Shown here: in pieces, positions 23,691-36,250 of the stretch | How positions within the stretch are numbered: the first letter of the stretch is position 1 | Layout: the number at the start of each line of letters is the position of its first letter | Assembly (NCBI RefSeq): GCF_000005505.3 | Contig: NC_016131.3 | Location: forward strand, 10,623,501-10,687,500 | Direction: 5' to 3' | DNA length: 64,000 nt | From: Brachypodium distachyon | Lineage: Eukaryota; Streptophyta; Magnoliopsida; Poales; Poaceae | Notes under the pieces: generated by a model | Database searches by the model: none | Seen by the model: the letters and a program-made list of their open reading frames with translations, nothing else | What the model was told of the DNA's origin: nothing | Position numbers and translations under genes: made by a program

Positions 23691-23730
23691 CTAGCACGGT
23701 GTCCCGCACATTGCACGGGAAACATCTTTA
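23691..23730 (-). mobile_element. Helitron 3' terminus, inverted
   Basis: Read on the minus strand, the sequence is a hairpin-forming CCCGTGCAATGTGCGGGAC followed by ACCGTGCTAG and then T. This is the standard Helitron 3' end (hairpin, CTRR, T). The body should extend to the right on the plus strand. I could not find the matching 5' TC end, so only the terminus is reported. Confidence 0.65.
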
Positions 23731-24348
23731 ATCATCATTTTTAGCCGGTCTGGATAATTATCTTTTCACTCTGCGCCTGTACACCCCCTCCCCAAATTCA
23801 AACACCATGACGGTTCAAATTGCATGATGCCCATTCGGTGAGAAGGGTAAGATAGTCAATTTAGAATTTATAAGCCTCTCTCTCTGTCTCCCTCTCTCTT
23901 CCCTCTTCTAAGACTGCTCTCGGCGGCCATCGCGCCGCTCCTCACCTCCCCCTTAGCTCCCCTTCTATCATAATATTTGTCTAAATTTTCCCCATCAATT
24001 AAATCTCTAATCTCATTGGTTCCGAGCTTGGTCAAGCGGGATTTGAAGTTGTCGACGCCAATCGAGTTGTCGCTACTCCCAATCGGCCGGTGATTCATGG
24101 AGGGGGCCATTCCCCATGCTGCTTCACACCAGAGGAGGAACGGGTGAGGTCGGCAAACTGGAGGAGGAAGGCAGCGGCGCCGCTGCGAGGAGGGAGCCAG
24201 CGGCGCGTTGAGGGTAACTGGGCAACGCTGGTGCGAGATGAGAAATAATTGTTTTTCTTTTTGTTCAATTTATGTACCAACGTAAAAAATCTTTGGGAAG
24301 GGGGTGCACCAAACAAGCCTCTTTTGTTTTTAGTGCACCTATCTCATA

Positions 24349-24416
24349 CTCCCTCCGTCCCATATTAAGTGACTTTTCTATTACATGTATCTAGACGCGT
24401 ATTTTAACTGTAGATA
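24349..24416. mobile_element. Truncated Stowaway MITE
   Basis: Starts CTCCCTCCGTCCCATATT after TA and follows the family for about 65 bp. It then stops where the next, complete Stowaway begins. Its right half is missing after that element. Confidence 0.75.
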
Positions 24417-24529
24417 CTCCCTCCGTCCCATATTAAGTGACGTTTTATTACATGCATCTAGACGCCCTTTAGACATAGATACGTTCATATTTGGGCAAAT
24501 TTGAGTCACTTAATATGGGACGGAAGGAG
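24417..24529. mobile_element. Stowaway MITE
   Basis: A 113-bp element with ends CTCCCTCCGTCCC / GGGACGGAAGGAG and TA at 24415-24416 and 24530-24531. It is abutted on the left by the truncated relative. Confidence 0.9.
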
Positions 24530-24531
24530 TA

Positions 24532-27500
24532 TAAAAGAGAGAGAAAATGGAAATCTCATATATGGAAAATTATACCAAAAACTCAGCGTAGATTCTGAAT
24601 CTATGACTCCATCATGCACGTCGTTTCTCAACCTGAGAGTATATGACGGCAATGGCTTACTAATTTAATAATAACATAACTTATGAGTTTATGTCAAGAA
24701 ACAATTCCTTGCAAATATACATCTGCGCAATGCTAGCTCTACGGATCACATCTGCAATCTACTCCGTAGATCGCAGCTGAAGGGAAGAAGAAATTCCAAA
24801 CTTCAGATTGAGACAACAAACTGTAGCCTATAAATTGTGTCGCTGCAATAACAGATTGATTACACCTACGATCTCTGATGCGAGGACGAACACAATGGAC
24901 CTACCGTTAGGAGGCGAGCAAAGGACGATGCCCCAGAAAATCTATCCTTTTTTTATTGATTAACTAAAAAGAGGACCTAAAAAATCAACGGTTACATGGG
25001 CCTTAAACCAATTTAAACATTGATCACAACTCTTGTTCCATGGTGTTGATTGGTCTCCTCTGCACAATACAACGTGGAGAAGCAATTAAGCATGTAAAAT
25101 CTAGAGATTATACGGTCTACTACAAACGGAGCATTCACACAACTGTTATTTTTGTTTGATGACGTTGATTAGACCGGCCTGAGAAAGCGAAGCTAACGAA
25201 TCTAAAATCTGAAAACTACAAGCAATTGTGGGAACATACGGAGCAATCGAAAGACGCATATGTATACTTACACCCATGCCTAGTTCTGTTCGTGATGCTT
25301 GGCTTGATGTTGCATGCCGCGGTGGGCATAGCTTAAAAGATTTCAGCCCAGGCAGCCAACACGTGAGAATGTGAGATGAGATTTGAGCCCTGGCCGGCAA
25401 CCAACACGTGAGAAGTGTCGATGATTTTTGCAGTCTGCGGCGGCTGCCCAACGCCGGGGGCAATTTTCTTTTTTTTGAACAGAACACCTGGGGCAACTTC
25501 GTGAGGTCAAAGGAAGAAAACAGTACGCGCGTTTTTACGTAATGGCATAGGTGGGTAATTTTTTCTAATGCCTCCTTAAACCAATTTAATCTGTGCAAGC
25601 CCAACAAACGTATAACCTCCCTTAAATCTTGATCGTGAAGTATAAAATTAATGGTCAAATTAATTCGGATGATGTGGATCAACGTGATAGCTCCTCTCGA
25701 TACCTCTAATATTGCTTTTAGTACTTAAAGGCCCTCCCATCGACTCTTAGGGTCCTTTTCTCTCAATCAAGGCCTTTCTCTTAACTTGTTTGGCTTGTTG
25801 ACCTATCTAGGTGAGCTGATCAATCCTTGTTCTCAACTCGACTGGATGGAGACTTGGAATCGCCATGTAATTTTTTTTAGCATTATCGGGTACCGTCTCC
25901 AAATTTCCAAAGGTATTTCAACAAATTGTAGATATATGTCTTGTTCAGGAGCGTTTAGATGTATCTTCAACACGTGAGCACAAGCTGTAACTGACGTCAG
26001 CAGGCATTGAACTGATCACGCTGACGCAAACGATACATGGCGAACGATCGAGCTACTAATTGGCCTCACTCCTGTACAATTTTCTTCTTTCGACTCCCAA
26101 ACAGCCAGACAGGCAGACATCCTCCCCCCAAAAATCATTGAAGCCCGGAAACAACCAGCCGCGTGCACGAGGCACGACGGCAAACGTCGACCTCACTGTC
26201 AAGGGAGGCCACGTATGCGCATGTCTTGGCGGCTGGGAACCGAGCTACTGTCAAGAGTAGCTAAGCTATAGCCAGGACGGACAAATAATAATCGATCAAC
26301 TCTGCAAACTCGAAGAAGAAAACTCACCGATTGCCTCTTTAGGGATAAGAAAGATCGTACTAGTATCGTGCTTATCGCTCGGATCAGACAGCGGAAGGAG
26401 GCTAACGTTGTCGCGTTCACATGCCTGAACTGAACAAGCTAGCTGGGCACGTCTACTTCTGGCGTTCTAGAAGAAAACTAAAAAGAGAACGACAGAGATA
26501 AGCTTTACACAGAGACAGAGAAACATCGTAGTAAGATAACTAGGCACCGGGAGGCGGGAGCCTTGCCTTGTGGTAGCGATTTCGAACTTGATCCGGTGTG
26601 TTTTTTTCTTTAGTTTCTTTCTTCTAATTGACACCATGACCCTGCACTAAATTCTGGCTCCGTCACTGTATTTACGCTGCGTTTTTCTGACAAGTAGTAC
26701 TGCACGTCAGATGCAAGTATATACGTACCGGCCCATTTCTTTCTTTCTTTCTTTCTTTCTCGAAGTCTGCCTCTTGTCATTTTCGAATGCTAGTACTGTA
26801 GTATACTTAAGATTTAAGACTTGATAAGTGGAGAACTCCTCTTTGGTTGCCAATTTTTTTTTGCCATTTTTCAATACGAAATGTCAAACTTTAATCATGA
26901 CAATGTGAAGAGCTGCGCAGCAGTTTTCCACTTGTAGTGAGGAGGCTAGTCAGTTGAAATTAACTTTACCGCAAAGCGCAGGAGTGAGGATTAGCATTAG
27001 GATGGGTTGACAAGATGCCAAACAAGTTTTGTTTTAGGTAGCTTTGACCTGAGAACCAGATCCAATTAACTTTAGCGCCACCTGTGAGAAAATTACAAGG
27101 ATAAACTCGTGACACTACACCGTTACATACACGTATTGGAGGCACGAGTTCCTTTTAGAGTATGTGGAACGGGAAGATTTAGTTGGAATGAGGCATAGTC
27201 AGGATCGATGTGCTTACACACAATTCGTTTGTTCTAAAAACTTGTGATATGTATATCAGCAGAGCCACTAAGCATGTACGCATCCATCGGAACAACAACA
27301 AAATTACCTTGGGTTCTTATATTTTTTTACACTAAACTTTGAGCAAATCTATTTGTTGTGGTGCGCATGGAAAAATTTCTTTCGACCATTACCTTCGGTA
27401 TGGGTATATATTTACGAGCCCTCCATTTTTCTTCAAATATAATAACTTATTATCTGAATTATGACATTGTACAACAATTTAGGATATACACAACCATATA

Positions 27501-29451
27501 TTACATTGCCGAGAAGCTCGACAAAAAGAAAAAACGTATCATGGTAAGATGCTGAACACGATACATGGCGATGACAAGCCCTCCTACGACTGGAAAGGAG
27601 CTACCAAGAGATCGTCAACACAAAACAACAACTATACATAATGGAGAGGTATTAAAATGACCCTCCACCAAGCTTAGGGTATTACTCGCATTGTCATCTT
27701 CATATTCGACCAGCGAGGCCAAGTCCACGGGGATTTTTCACCCCATGCAACATGTACGAGCCTGGAAGGGAACACAGCGAAGGTCTAGACATACGCCGGA
27801 TTAAGTTTTCAGCCCTAGATAGCCGGTACGGAGCAACCAATTGAACTCCAACATGCAACCAATCCACCATTGTCACTAGATTCAATGAGTGAGCAGGCCG
27901 ACACACGTGCCTCTTGGTATTTCACTACCGTAGCTAGTCGGTTAGTGCAAGCACCAATCCTCGGATCTGGATAGGGGGTCATGTGCCAGCTACCAAAATA
28001 GTCACCGCCAAACGACTATATCGGAGAAAGAATATGCATCAATGATTGTCGAAACAGTCTGCCACCACCATTTTGGCGCAGTCGCTGAATCGCCATGATC
28101 TGCAACAGCCACCACGAAATCATTAATGCAACGAAATCCTTGCGGTATGGCTATATATATGCCGCTACGAAATCCTTACGGTACCGGTACTAGTATATAT
28201 AAGAGTCTCAGACCAGTTGCCTTCTAATGCACCACATAGCACACAAAACTATATATACTAACAAGAGAAGACAATGATGATGACAAGACGAGCAAGGAGT
28301 TAGGAGAGTCCTTGCCGCCGTCAGGACAGGATAGCAGGCAGCCCCCAACGGCGGCGAGGTGAGAAAAAGTGGTGGCGTAAGTTGAGAGGAGAGCCAGGTT
28401 GATCGCACCATGGATATACGCGGGTGCCATGGCCCATGGGGCAAATTGTTTTTCTCCTTTCTTTTTCATGAATTCTCTAAGAACAATTTATATGTATACG
28501 AAAATAGGGGCGCCCAAAGCAAGTCAATTGTGGATTACGACGACATTGGTTTAGACATGAAGGCCAGGTGTTCATATATATATAGGAGGATGACACACGT
28601 GGTCATGACCGTATACATGACCATGCATCCACACCCACTATATGTCGTACGTAATATTCACGCATCACAGATGAAAAATACGCAGCAAGGAAAGATCTTC
28701 TTCCATTCATATGTAGTATATGGTCCGGTTAATAAATTCCGATGATGAGCGTTGAGTTCTTGAGGTGGCGCTTTTTTTTTTTTGAAGGGGGTTCTTGAGG
28801 TGGCTATACTAGCTAGCAATCATATATCGTGGCATAACCATTTTCTTAGGCATGTTACGGAGTTAAGCATAGTGTCATCAATCGCCATCACAATTTACCA
28901 TTTGCTGTGCCAGGTGCTGCCGTTGAGCACCATCAGTACTGCTGTTTCTGATTGATTGCGCCGTACGTGCAAATCTCTGATTGGTGATCACCATTGAACG
29001 GCCGCAACCAGGTGCAAATCCATTGCGTACGGAAGCTCTCCATTTAATCACTGCTAGCCAGAGGCCAGATGGAGCATGCGTACGTGCTAGCTGGAGTTTA
29101 GTCCTGAGGAAGCACGCACCACACATCCTTCTCAACTCCTCAAGGCTGGCCTGCACGACCGCGTACCACCGGTCCACCACCACGTGGTAGAAACAATGAG
29201 CACCCGGTGGACTGACTTTGCTTTACCGCCCGGTCTAATGCGCGTACCTACCGCTCGGTCCGTGCGCGGCTCCGGCCTTTGCCACAGCTCTCTGCCTCCG
29301 GCCAAAAACCCCGCGGGTTCGTCCACGCGAATATATGCAACGTTAAGTACAGTAGTAGCCCGGAAGTACTTCTCTAAAGTCGAGACACATACCCCAATCA
29401 TTAAGCCCCTCGCACGCGACGACTTAACACAACAACGGGTACTAGAACCAC
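24532..29451. other. Large intergenic region, no gene recognised
   Basis: Almost 5 kb of mostly AT-rich sequence. ORFs (for example 25146-25682 on the minus strand) lack recognisable domains or gene-like structure. A TTTC microsatellite lies at 26736-26760. The last 300 bases are the promoter of the DUF761-type gene. Decayed transposons probably fill the rest, but no ends could be matched. Confidence 0.5.
26736..26760. repeat. (TTTC)n microsatellite
   Basis: About six TTTC units in a row. Confidence 0.9.
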
Positions 29452-29458
29452 TATAAAA
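29452..29458 (+). promoter_or_regulatory. TATA box of the DUF761-type gene
   Basis: TATAAAA lies 137 bases upstream of the ATG at 29595. It is the only good TATA motif in the proximal region. Confidence 0.6.
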
Positions 29459-29594
29459 CGGGCAGGCCGCAGGTGCAATATGTACAACCGGCCGATCGCC
29501 CGATCACAGGCACCACAATAAGCTAGCTATACAGGTTTGCGATCTTGCGATCACCATATCTGACAGGAGACTATAGCTAGTTAGGTACTCCTAA

Positions 29595-30464
29595 ATGGCG
29601 ACGAGCATGCGGCCGCCGCACGACGGCAGCATCACCAAGGCGGTGTCCATCTCGGCGCTGGTGATCTCCCTGCCCATCATCTACGTGTCGCTGCTGCGCG
29701 TCCCGCCGTCCACGCTCGCCAGGGACACCACCTTCTGGTTCCTCATGTCCAACTCCATCATCGCCATCATCGCCGCCGACTCAGGGATGCTCTTCTTCGG
29801 CACCGCCGCCTCCTGCCACGACGACGTTCCCGCTGATGAACAGCCGGCGCCGGTGGCTACACAACAGATCAGTTATGAAGATGCTACTTCGTCGGTGATG
29901 GCGGCGCGCCTTGACGAGCCAACGATGGTGGGCATCTCCCCTGTCGTCGTGGGAGATGAAGAGCTGAGAAAGGATGGACCAGTAGTAGCAAGCAACGATG
30001 TTGTGCTGGCTTTGATCAAAGATGATGGTGCAGCGAGCAAGCCTTGCAGTACTGACATGGGGCATGCCCATGCCTCGGTTCAGCAGAGACGTGAGGAGGA
30101 ATTAGAAGAAGAAGCATCGGTCCAAGTCGAACCAATTCGAATCAACAAGAACTGTTCATCAATGATAGTGAAAGGAGGTTTTGCATCTAAGGAAATAGTG
30201 AAGGGTGATGAGTGGCCAATATTGCATCCTCCTCCGACGACAACAGCTGACGATCATGTACCCAAAGACGAGGGCTCCGTTGAAGTCCCGACGGAAGAGA
30301 GGAAGCCGGCTCGGTTCTCGGTGGCAGAGGAGATGAGCAACAAGACGCCACCGCCGGACGAGCGCGAGTACTGGCAGTTAAGCAACGAGGAGCTCAACAG
30401 GAAGGTGGAGGAGTTCATCACGCGGTTCAACCGAGACATGGTCGAGCAGGAAGCACGAGTCTGA
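29595..30464 (+). CDS. Membrane protein with C-terminal DUF761 motif
   Basis: A single-exon gene of 289 residues. Residues 15-35 (VSISALVISLPIIYVSLLRV) and about 45-68 (FWFLMSNSIIAIIAADSGML) look like two N-terminal membrane segments. They are followed by a long acidic, low-complexity middle and a C-terminus with YWQLSNEELNRKVEEFITRF. That last pattern is the plant DUF761 motif, in a family once labelled cotton-fibre-expressed proteins and often paired with an N-terminal DUF4408-type membrane region. The molecular function is unknown. The start is the first ATG after the TATA box and directly precedes the hydrophobic part. The stop TGA is followed by AT-rich DNA. Two Stowaway MITEs and a LINE lie downstream. 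Confidence 0.85.
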   Translation: MATSMRPPHDGSITKAVSISALVISLPIIYVSLLRVPPSTLARDTTFWFLMSNSIIAIIAADSGMLFFGTAASCHDDVPADEQPAPVATQQISYEDATSSVMAARLDEPTMVGISPVVVGDEELRKDGPVVASNDVVLALIKDDGAASKPCSTDMGHAHASVQQRREEELEEEASVQVEPIRINKNCSSMIVKGGFASKEIVKGDEWPILHPPPTTTADDHVPKDEGSVEVPTEERKPARFSVAEEMSNKTPPPDEREYWQLSNEELNRKVEEFITRFNRDMVEQEARV

Positions 30465-30648
30465 TCGATCGATAGAGAGTTATGGCTAGCCGGTTAGCTA
30501 CTACGCTGCGTACAACTATAAGAAAAGACATGTGCTAGCTGCATCACAGTTAATGTACAAATATATATATGTGCTGCTATGTATATGTGCATATCGAATT
30601 ACTTGTTAGGTAGTTTTCACTCTACTTTTTACTGTAGGACAATGAATT

Positions 30649-30753
30649 ACTTCCTCAGTCTCATATCAAGTGACTCAAATTTGTCCAAATATAGATAAAT
30701 ATATGTCTAAAAAGTACATTAATAGAAAGTCACTTAATATGGGACGGATGAAG
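30649..30753. mobile_element. Stowaway MITE, diverged
   Basis: Ends CTTCCTCAGTCTCATAT and ATATGGGACGGATGAAG form imperfect inverted repeats near TA dinucleotides. The interior (GACTCAAATTTGTCCAAATA) matches the family. It abuts the next Stowaway, sharing the TA at 30754-30755. Confidence 0.8.
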
Positions 30754-30755
30754 TA

Positions 30756-30868
30756 CTCCCTCTAGTCCTAAATTTTTGACTCAAATTTGCCCAAATATGG
30801 ATGTATTTATCCTTAAAATGCGTTTAGATACACGTAATATTTCGCCAACAATTTAGGATCAGAGGGAG
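30756..30868. mobile_element. Stowaway MITE
   Basis: A 113-bp element, ends CTCCCTCTAGTCC / GGATCAGAGGGAG, with TA on both sides. It is arranged in tandem with the previous copy. Confidence 0.88.
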
Positions 30869-30926
30869 TACATTTTTTTAAAGAGGACAATGAACTACAT
30901 TTTTTTTAGCGAATCTCACACAACCT

Positions 30927-33900
30927 TTATTCATCAATTGAAATAGTAATACAAGCATCGGTCCATGGCTTTACTAGCCAAGTAAACCGGCCGTGATTAA
31001 GAGAAAGAGCACTCTTTACTAGACTATGCGCATCGGTATTAGACACCCTGCTCTCATGAACAAAAACTACGTCTTGAAACTCTTTACTTCGGACACCAAC
31101 TTCGTGAAGAATAGGACTATAGCTGCAGCGATTACCTTCCAGGATCCCCTTAATGACCGCCTGCGCGTCCGAAGCAATGCAGAATTTCTGAATGTTCAGA
31201 TCAGCCGCCAGTGCCAGTGCCTCGCAGCACGCCAACGCCTCAAGTGTTGCAGGGTCAGTGATACCTTCGAAAACCCTGGCCGAGGATCCCACATAGCGGC
31301 CCGACTCGTCTCGGCAGATAGCGGCGGAAGCACCCTTGTATTGAGTCTTCGCAACACCGCCATCGACATTGATCTTCAGCATCCTAGTTGGCGGAGGAAT
31401 CCATCTTGGCGAAGGAGCAGCCGGTCGCCTGGGTTGGGACCGGCATGAAGAGTTGCTCTGCACAACCTGCAATTCCGAGAGCATCTTTGCCACAAATCCA
31501 TGGATGGATACCGGACTCTGAAACATAGATTCATGAATTGCTTTCTGCCTTGTAGTCCAAATTGCCCACAGGGTCAAGATGATCTGGGTGAACTCCGCAT
31601 GAGATGTTGTCTCAATCATATGAAAAAGCCATTCTCGTGCATCAGGGCATACCGAAATACATAAATGCTCGGTCAGCTGATCATCCGCTAAAGCCCAAAC
31701 ACACCTCGCCATTGTCCAATCGATCAAGGAGTGCCGCCAAGAATCATCTGCAGCATGGCAGATCGCACATGTCCTCGACGTAGACATATGTCGATGTTGA
31801 AGAACATCTCCCGTGGGAAGAGATTGTCGCGCAAGTCGCCATGCAAACATCCCCACTTTCGAAGGGACCTGAATCTTCCATAGTTTGGTCCATGCTTTTT
31901 CAGTGTATCCCGTACTCGACGCAGGCCTTTTCTCCAGCCAATCCTCCCGCACTTTCTTAGTCGTCACCAACATGCGATAGCAAGAACGCACAGTGAAAAT
32001 GCCTGTCTTCTCATGATGCCAAGCCCAGTAATCACCATAGTTGAGGGAACTGATCAGTATAGACCTGATCACGTCCACATCCATGGGGAGAAAATGCTGC
32101 TGAAGCTTCTCCAGATCCCAACAAGCCATTGATGGAATCATCAATTCAGAAACCTTCAGAGGAGGGTCATCATGGACAGCAACATAAGGCCGTAGTCTTT
32201 CATCTCTAGGCAGCCAATTATCTCGCCAAACATACGTAGACTGACCATTGCCAATGCGCCGGATCAGTCCCAATTTAAGCACATCCCTTCCTTCCACAAT
32301 AGATCTCCAGATTTGTGAAGGGCGGTTGCCAAGAATAGCATTCATAAGACCATCTTGTGGGAAGTACACAGCATGAAGGACTCGAGCACTGAGCGTATCA
32401 GGACTTACCAGAACTCGCCACGCCTGCCGCTCAAGTAAGGACAGATTGAACAATTCGATATCCCGGAAGCCTAAACCTCCCATGTACTTTGGCATTGTCA
32501 TCGTGTCCCAGGAAACCCAATGAGTTTTGCGCTTCCCTTGCTTGCTTCCCCACCAGAAACTTCGAATCATAGAATTTATCTTCAAGCATAATCCCCGGGG
32601 AAGTTTAAAGCATGCCATCGAGTAAGTAGGTACAGCTTGAGCTACAGATTTAATTAGCACCTCTTTTCCTCCTGCGGACAGAATTTGCTCCATCCATCCT
32701 TGCACCTTCCCCCACACCCGGTCCTTCAAATACTTAAAGGCACCATTCTTAGAGTTCCCCACATCAGTTGGCATGCCAAGATATTTTGAGTTCAGAGCTT
32801 CGATTGGCACATGAAGCGCCTCCATTATCTCTTTCCGAACAGACCCAGGGCATCCCTTGCTGAAGTGTATCGAGCACTTCTGGAGATTAACTCGTCGCCC
32901 CGATGCATTACAGTACATGTCAATTACTTCATTAAGCTCCATTGTGCCCTCCGTACTAGCCCTTGAAAAAGCAAGCCGTCGTCTGCAAATAAGAGATGAT
33001 TGACCGAGGGTGCTGTGCGCCACACGGATGCCCGACAAATTTTCAGAATTCCCCCTGCTCCTTAACAGGCAAGACAGGCCTTCAGCCGCTAACAAAAACA
33101 AGTATGGTGAAATAGGGTCACCATGACGGATTCCCCTGCTAGGACGGAAAACCTCTGCTCGTTCTCCATTAAATAGTACCGAAAAGGACACCGAGGTCAC
33201 AACCTTCATTACCGATGCAACCCATCGATCACTAAACCCAAGCTTCATCATTATAGCTCTCAAATAGACCCACTCCACACGATCATATGCCTTCATCATG
33301 TCCAGCTTGAGGACACAAAATTGGGACCCCTTGCTCTCTTCTTCTTCTTCATAAAATGAAGACATTCATATGCCGTAATGATATTATCCATGATCAAACG
33401 CCCAGGGACGAAAGCAGATTGTTCCTCCGAGATAATAGGGTGTATTCGTCTGTACCTTCGACACAATTTTAAGCACAACATTACACAAGCTAATAGGGCG
33501 AAACTGAGTGAGAGATGATGCACCTGGCACTTTAGGTATAAGAACTATAAGGGTCTGGTTCATATCATTGGGTTCTTCCAGTCCGTTCAAAACCGCAAGA
33601 ACCGCCTTCGTCACCTCATCCCCACACAGGTCCCAGTGCCGTTGAAAAAAATGTGCCGGGAAGCCATCAGGCCCCGGAGCTTTTGTTGGAACATCTGGAA
33701 GAGGGCCGTCTTCACCTCGTCTTCCTTATACGAGCGGTCAAGACTTTCTCGCATAGGTCTAGTCACCTTGGCAGGAACACACACAACCACCTCCTCCATA
33801 CCAGTAACTCCTTCGGACGAGTAAAGAGACTTATAAAAGCTCTCTGTGTGGGCCGACATAATCAGGAGATCTTCAGTAATTGATCCATCTGGTAAACTAA

Positions 33901-35037
33901 GGCGTTCAATTTTATTCTTCTTTCTCCGGCCGCTAGCTTTCTGATGGAAAAATCTAGTGTTGTTGTCTCCCTCGGCCAGCCACTGGACTCGTGAGCGTTG
34001 ACGCCACATGATCTCTTCCCTCTGATTCCACTCAGTGAGTTTCTCAACAATAGCCCGTTCTTCATCTGTCGGGCCTACCCTAAGCGGCAGAGCCCGGAGT
34101 CTCTCAAGCTCCAAAAGAAGCTCTTTTGTCTTCTTGCGGACACTGCCAAACACCTCATCATTCCAGGTGGATAAAATTTTGGCAAACGTATGTAATTTGC
34201 TAGTTAATTCACGCAAAGAAAAACTCTTTCCCGACTCCTTCCACTTCTTGGAGACAAACGCCTCAAAACTCTCATGTGCCTCCCACATTTTTTCATAACG
34301 GAAAGCCCGTGATCTCCTCTCTCTGCTTCCCTACATCGGTTCCGCCGTCTTAAGAAGAATCGGGCAATGATCCGACCTTGCTGCCATGAGATGAAAAACA
34401 GCAGCAAAAGGAAACCGTGATCACCAGGAAGTTGATGCTAGGGCTCGATCAAGTCAGACCCGAGTGCAAGAACCTCCCCGAACACGTTTCTCAAAAGTCC
34501 ACACATTTCCATTGAATCCCAAATCGCAAAGGCCACAAACATCCACTGCTTCATGGAACTTCTGTATCTGCGCCGAGTCCCTTTCACCAACACCATCATG
34601 CTAGTCCTGATGCAGAACTTCATTGAAATCTCCCATGCAGACCCACGGGAGTTCCGACTCACTCCTAAGAAACGGAGCAGCTCCCAGGTTTTGTGCCTTT
34701 CACGTAATGTAGCTTCCCCATAGATACACGTCAGCCTCCAAGGTTCCTCAGCACTCGATCTAACACTCATATCAATATGATACTGCGAGCAATGAACTAA
34801 ATACATTCAAATATTATTGTTCCAGTACATGGCCATACCACCACTCTGACCACCAGTACTAACAGCAAAAGAATTATTGAAACCTAAGGTAGAAGAAAGA
34901 TTTCTCGCCCTCGTGCTCGTCACTTGTGTTTCTTGCAGACATAACACCGAGGGGGCAAAACGGCGCACCAGCGTGCGCAACTCGCGAACTGTCGCGTCGT
35001 TGCCAATCCCGAGACAGTTCCAGCTCAGTATACTCAT
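30927..35037 (-). pseudogene. LINE ORF2 (endonuclease / reverse transcriptase / RNase H), broken
   Basis: The ORF2 start (35037, MSILSWNCLG) is the classic beginning of the plant LINE apurinic endonuclease. Its LCLQET motif is seen before a stop at 34807. The frame resumes at 34806 with YGEATLRERHKTWELL, then shifts. The linker and pre-RT part lies at 34288-33611, with WLAEGDNNTRFFHQKA. RT pieces follow in different frames: [10 protein letters not shown].., [40 protein letters not shown], and [15 protein letters not shown]. The catalytic FADD motif is readable only in a shifted frame near 32980. The last frame (33365-30927) then runs through the zf-RVT region to an RNase H domain with MLKINVDGG and SDAQAVI. 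Confidence 0.88.
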
Positions 35038-36250
35038 TGCACCCGGCGGTCCTCCGCCGTGTTGGCCGCCGATCCATCATAACTTGGTTGTGTCTTTAAG
35101 GGCGACCCAACCTGCTTAACCCTCTTGTGATCTTTAGGCTTCATATATTTCGGAGGCGGAGGCGGGACATCGTCATGATGATCCTCACGTTCCCCACCTT
35201 TATCAACTTCCATGATCACATCCCTATCATTGGACAGAGTCTGGCCATTCACATCCATGTCAAGTTTCTTCTGAGCAACAGGATGTAACTCCTCTCCACC
35301 TTTAGCATTGATAGTCTTTGCCGGGCTCGAGGCTGTATCTTTCAATTCTTCTTTGTTGCTAAGTTCAGCCTCCTGAGAAGACCTTTTCAGCGAAGCAGAT
35401 TCCCTTCCATGGCCACCACCTCCACGATCTCCCCGTCGTCCAGAGAATGGAGCCCGTGCACTAAAGGAAAAGCTTGTCGCCTCCACCCGGCGCTTCGCCA
35501 ACAACCACTTCCCGTACTGTTTTGCACTCTCCGGATGCAGCCCATCCCCACACTCATCAAAGCTATGGCCAAACAGTCCACACACATCACAAAAGAAACC
35601 CAATTTCTCATACTTGACATCGAGCAACAAGCGCTCTCCAGGGGTTCTCAAGGGTACCACCCGGATCACTGGTTCCCTCACGTCGATACTTGACCTGACA
35701 CGGACATAATCCCCTTCATAATATTTCGGTGGATTCATATCCACACTGAGAACTTTACCTATCCTCCTGGCCAGTTGATCCACCACCGTCTGCTGGCGGT
35801 AGAGTTCAGGGATTGAGTGGATATGAGCCCACACAGCAACATGGGTCAACGGAATCTTGGACACATCTGATATTCCATCATAATCAGCTAGCACCACCTT
35901 GAATCCACGGAAGAGCCACGGCCCCGGTACATCACCTTCTTCCAATCACCAAGGCATGAGAACTTGACGATGAACAGATTGTCATTAACTTCCCTAATAA
36001 CATGATTTTGAGTCAGAGACCAGATCGATCTCATCGTATCCTTGAAGGCCGTGACGCTGAAAGGTCGGGTGGTATGAACCCTAGCAAGCGCCGGCCAACG
36101 GACTTCCTTTTCCATCGCCTCCACATCTTCAACAGCGATCACCACATCGTCTAGCTCTCCCTCATGAAGCACCAAGTTTTCCAGTGCTCTCTCTAGGCCT
36201 TCGCCTCCACTCCCCGATGCCGAAGACGCCGCCGGTCCCGCCATGAACAC
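35034..36250 (-). pseudogene. LINE ORF1 (DUF4283 / CCHC zinc knuckle), frameshifted
   Basis: The first part (36250-35888) encodes an Ala/Gly-rich N-terminus, then a DUF4283-type nucleic-acid-binding region (HVIREVNDNLFIVKFSCLGD). The frame is lost near 35940 and resumes in 35945-35034 with GPWLFRGFKVVLADYDG, then a CCHC-like knuckle (CDVCGLFGHSFDEC) and a basic, low-complexity tail. The stop TGA at 35036-35034 overlaps the ATG of ORF2 as ATGA. This is a typical plant LINE ORF1. Confidence 0.85.

Noticed and set aside
25146..25682. 178-codon minus-strand ORF
   Set aside because: No recognisable domain, contains duplicated short segments (AACACGTGAGAA twice in the DNA), and no gene-like context.
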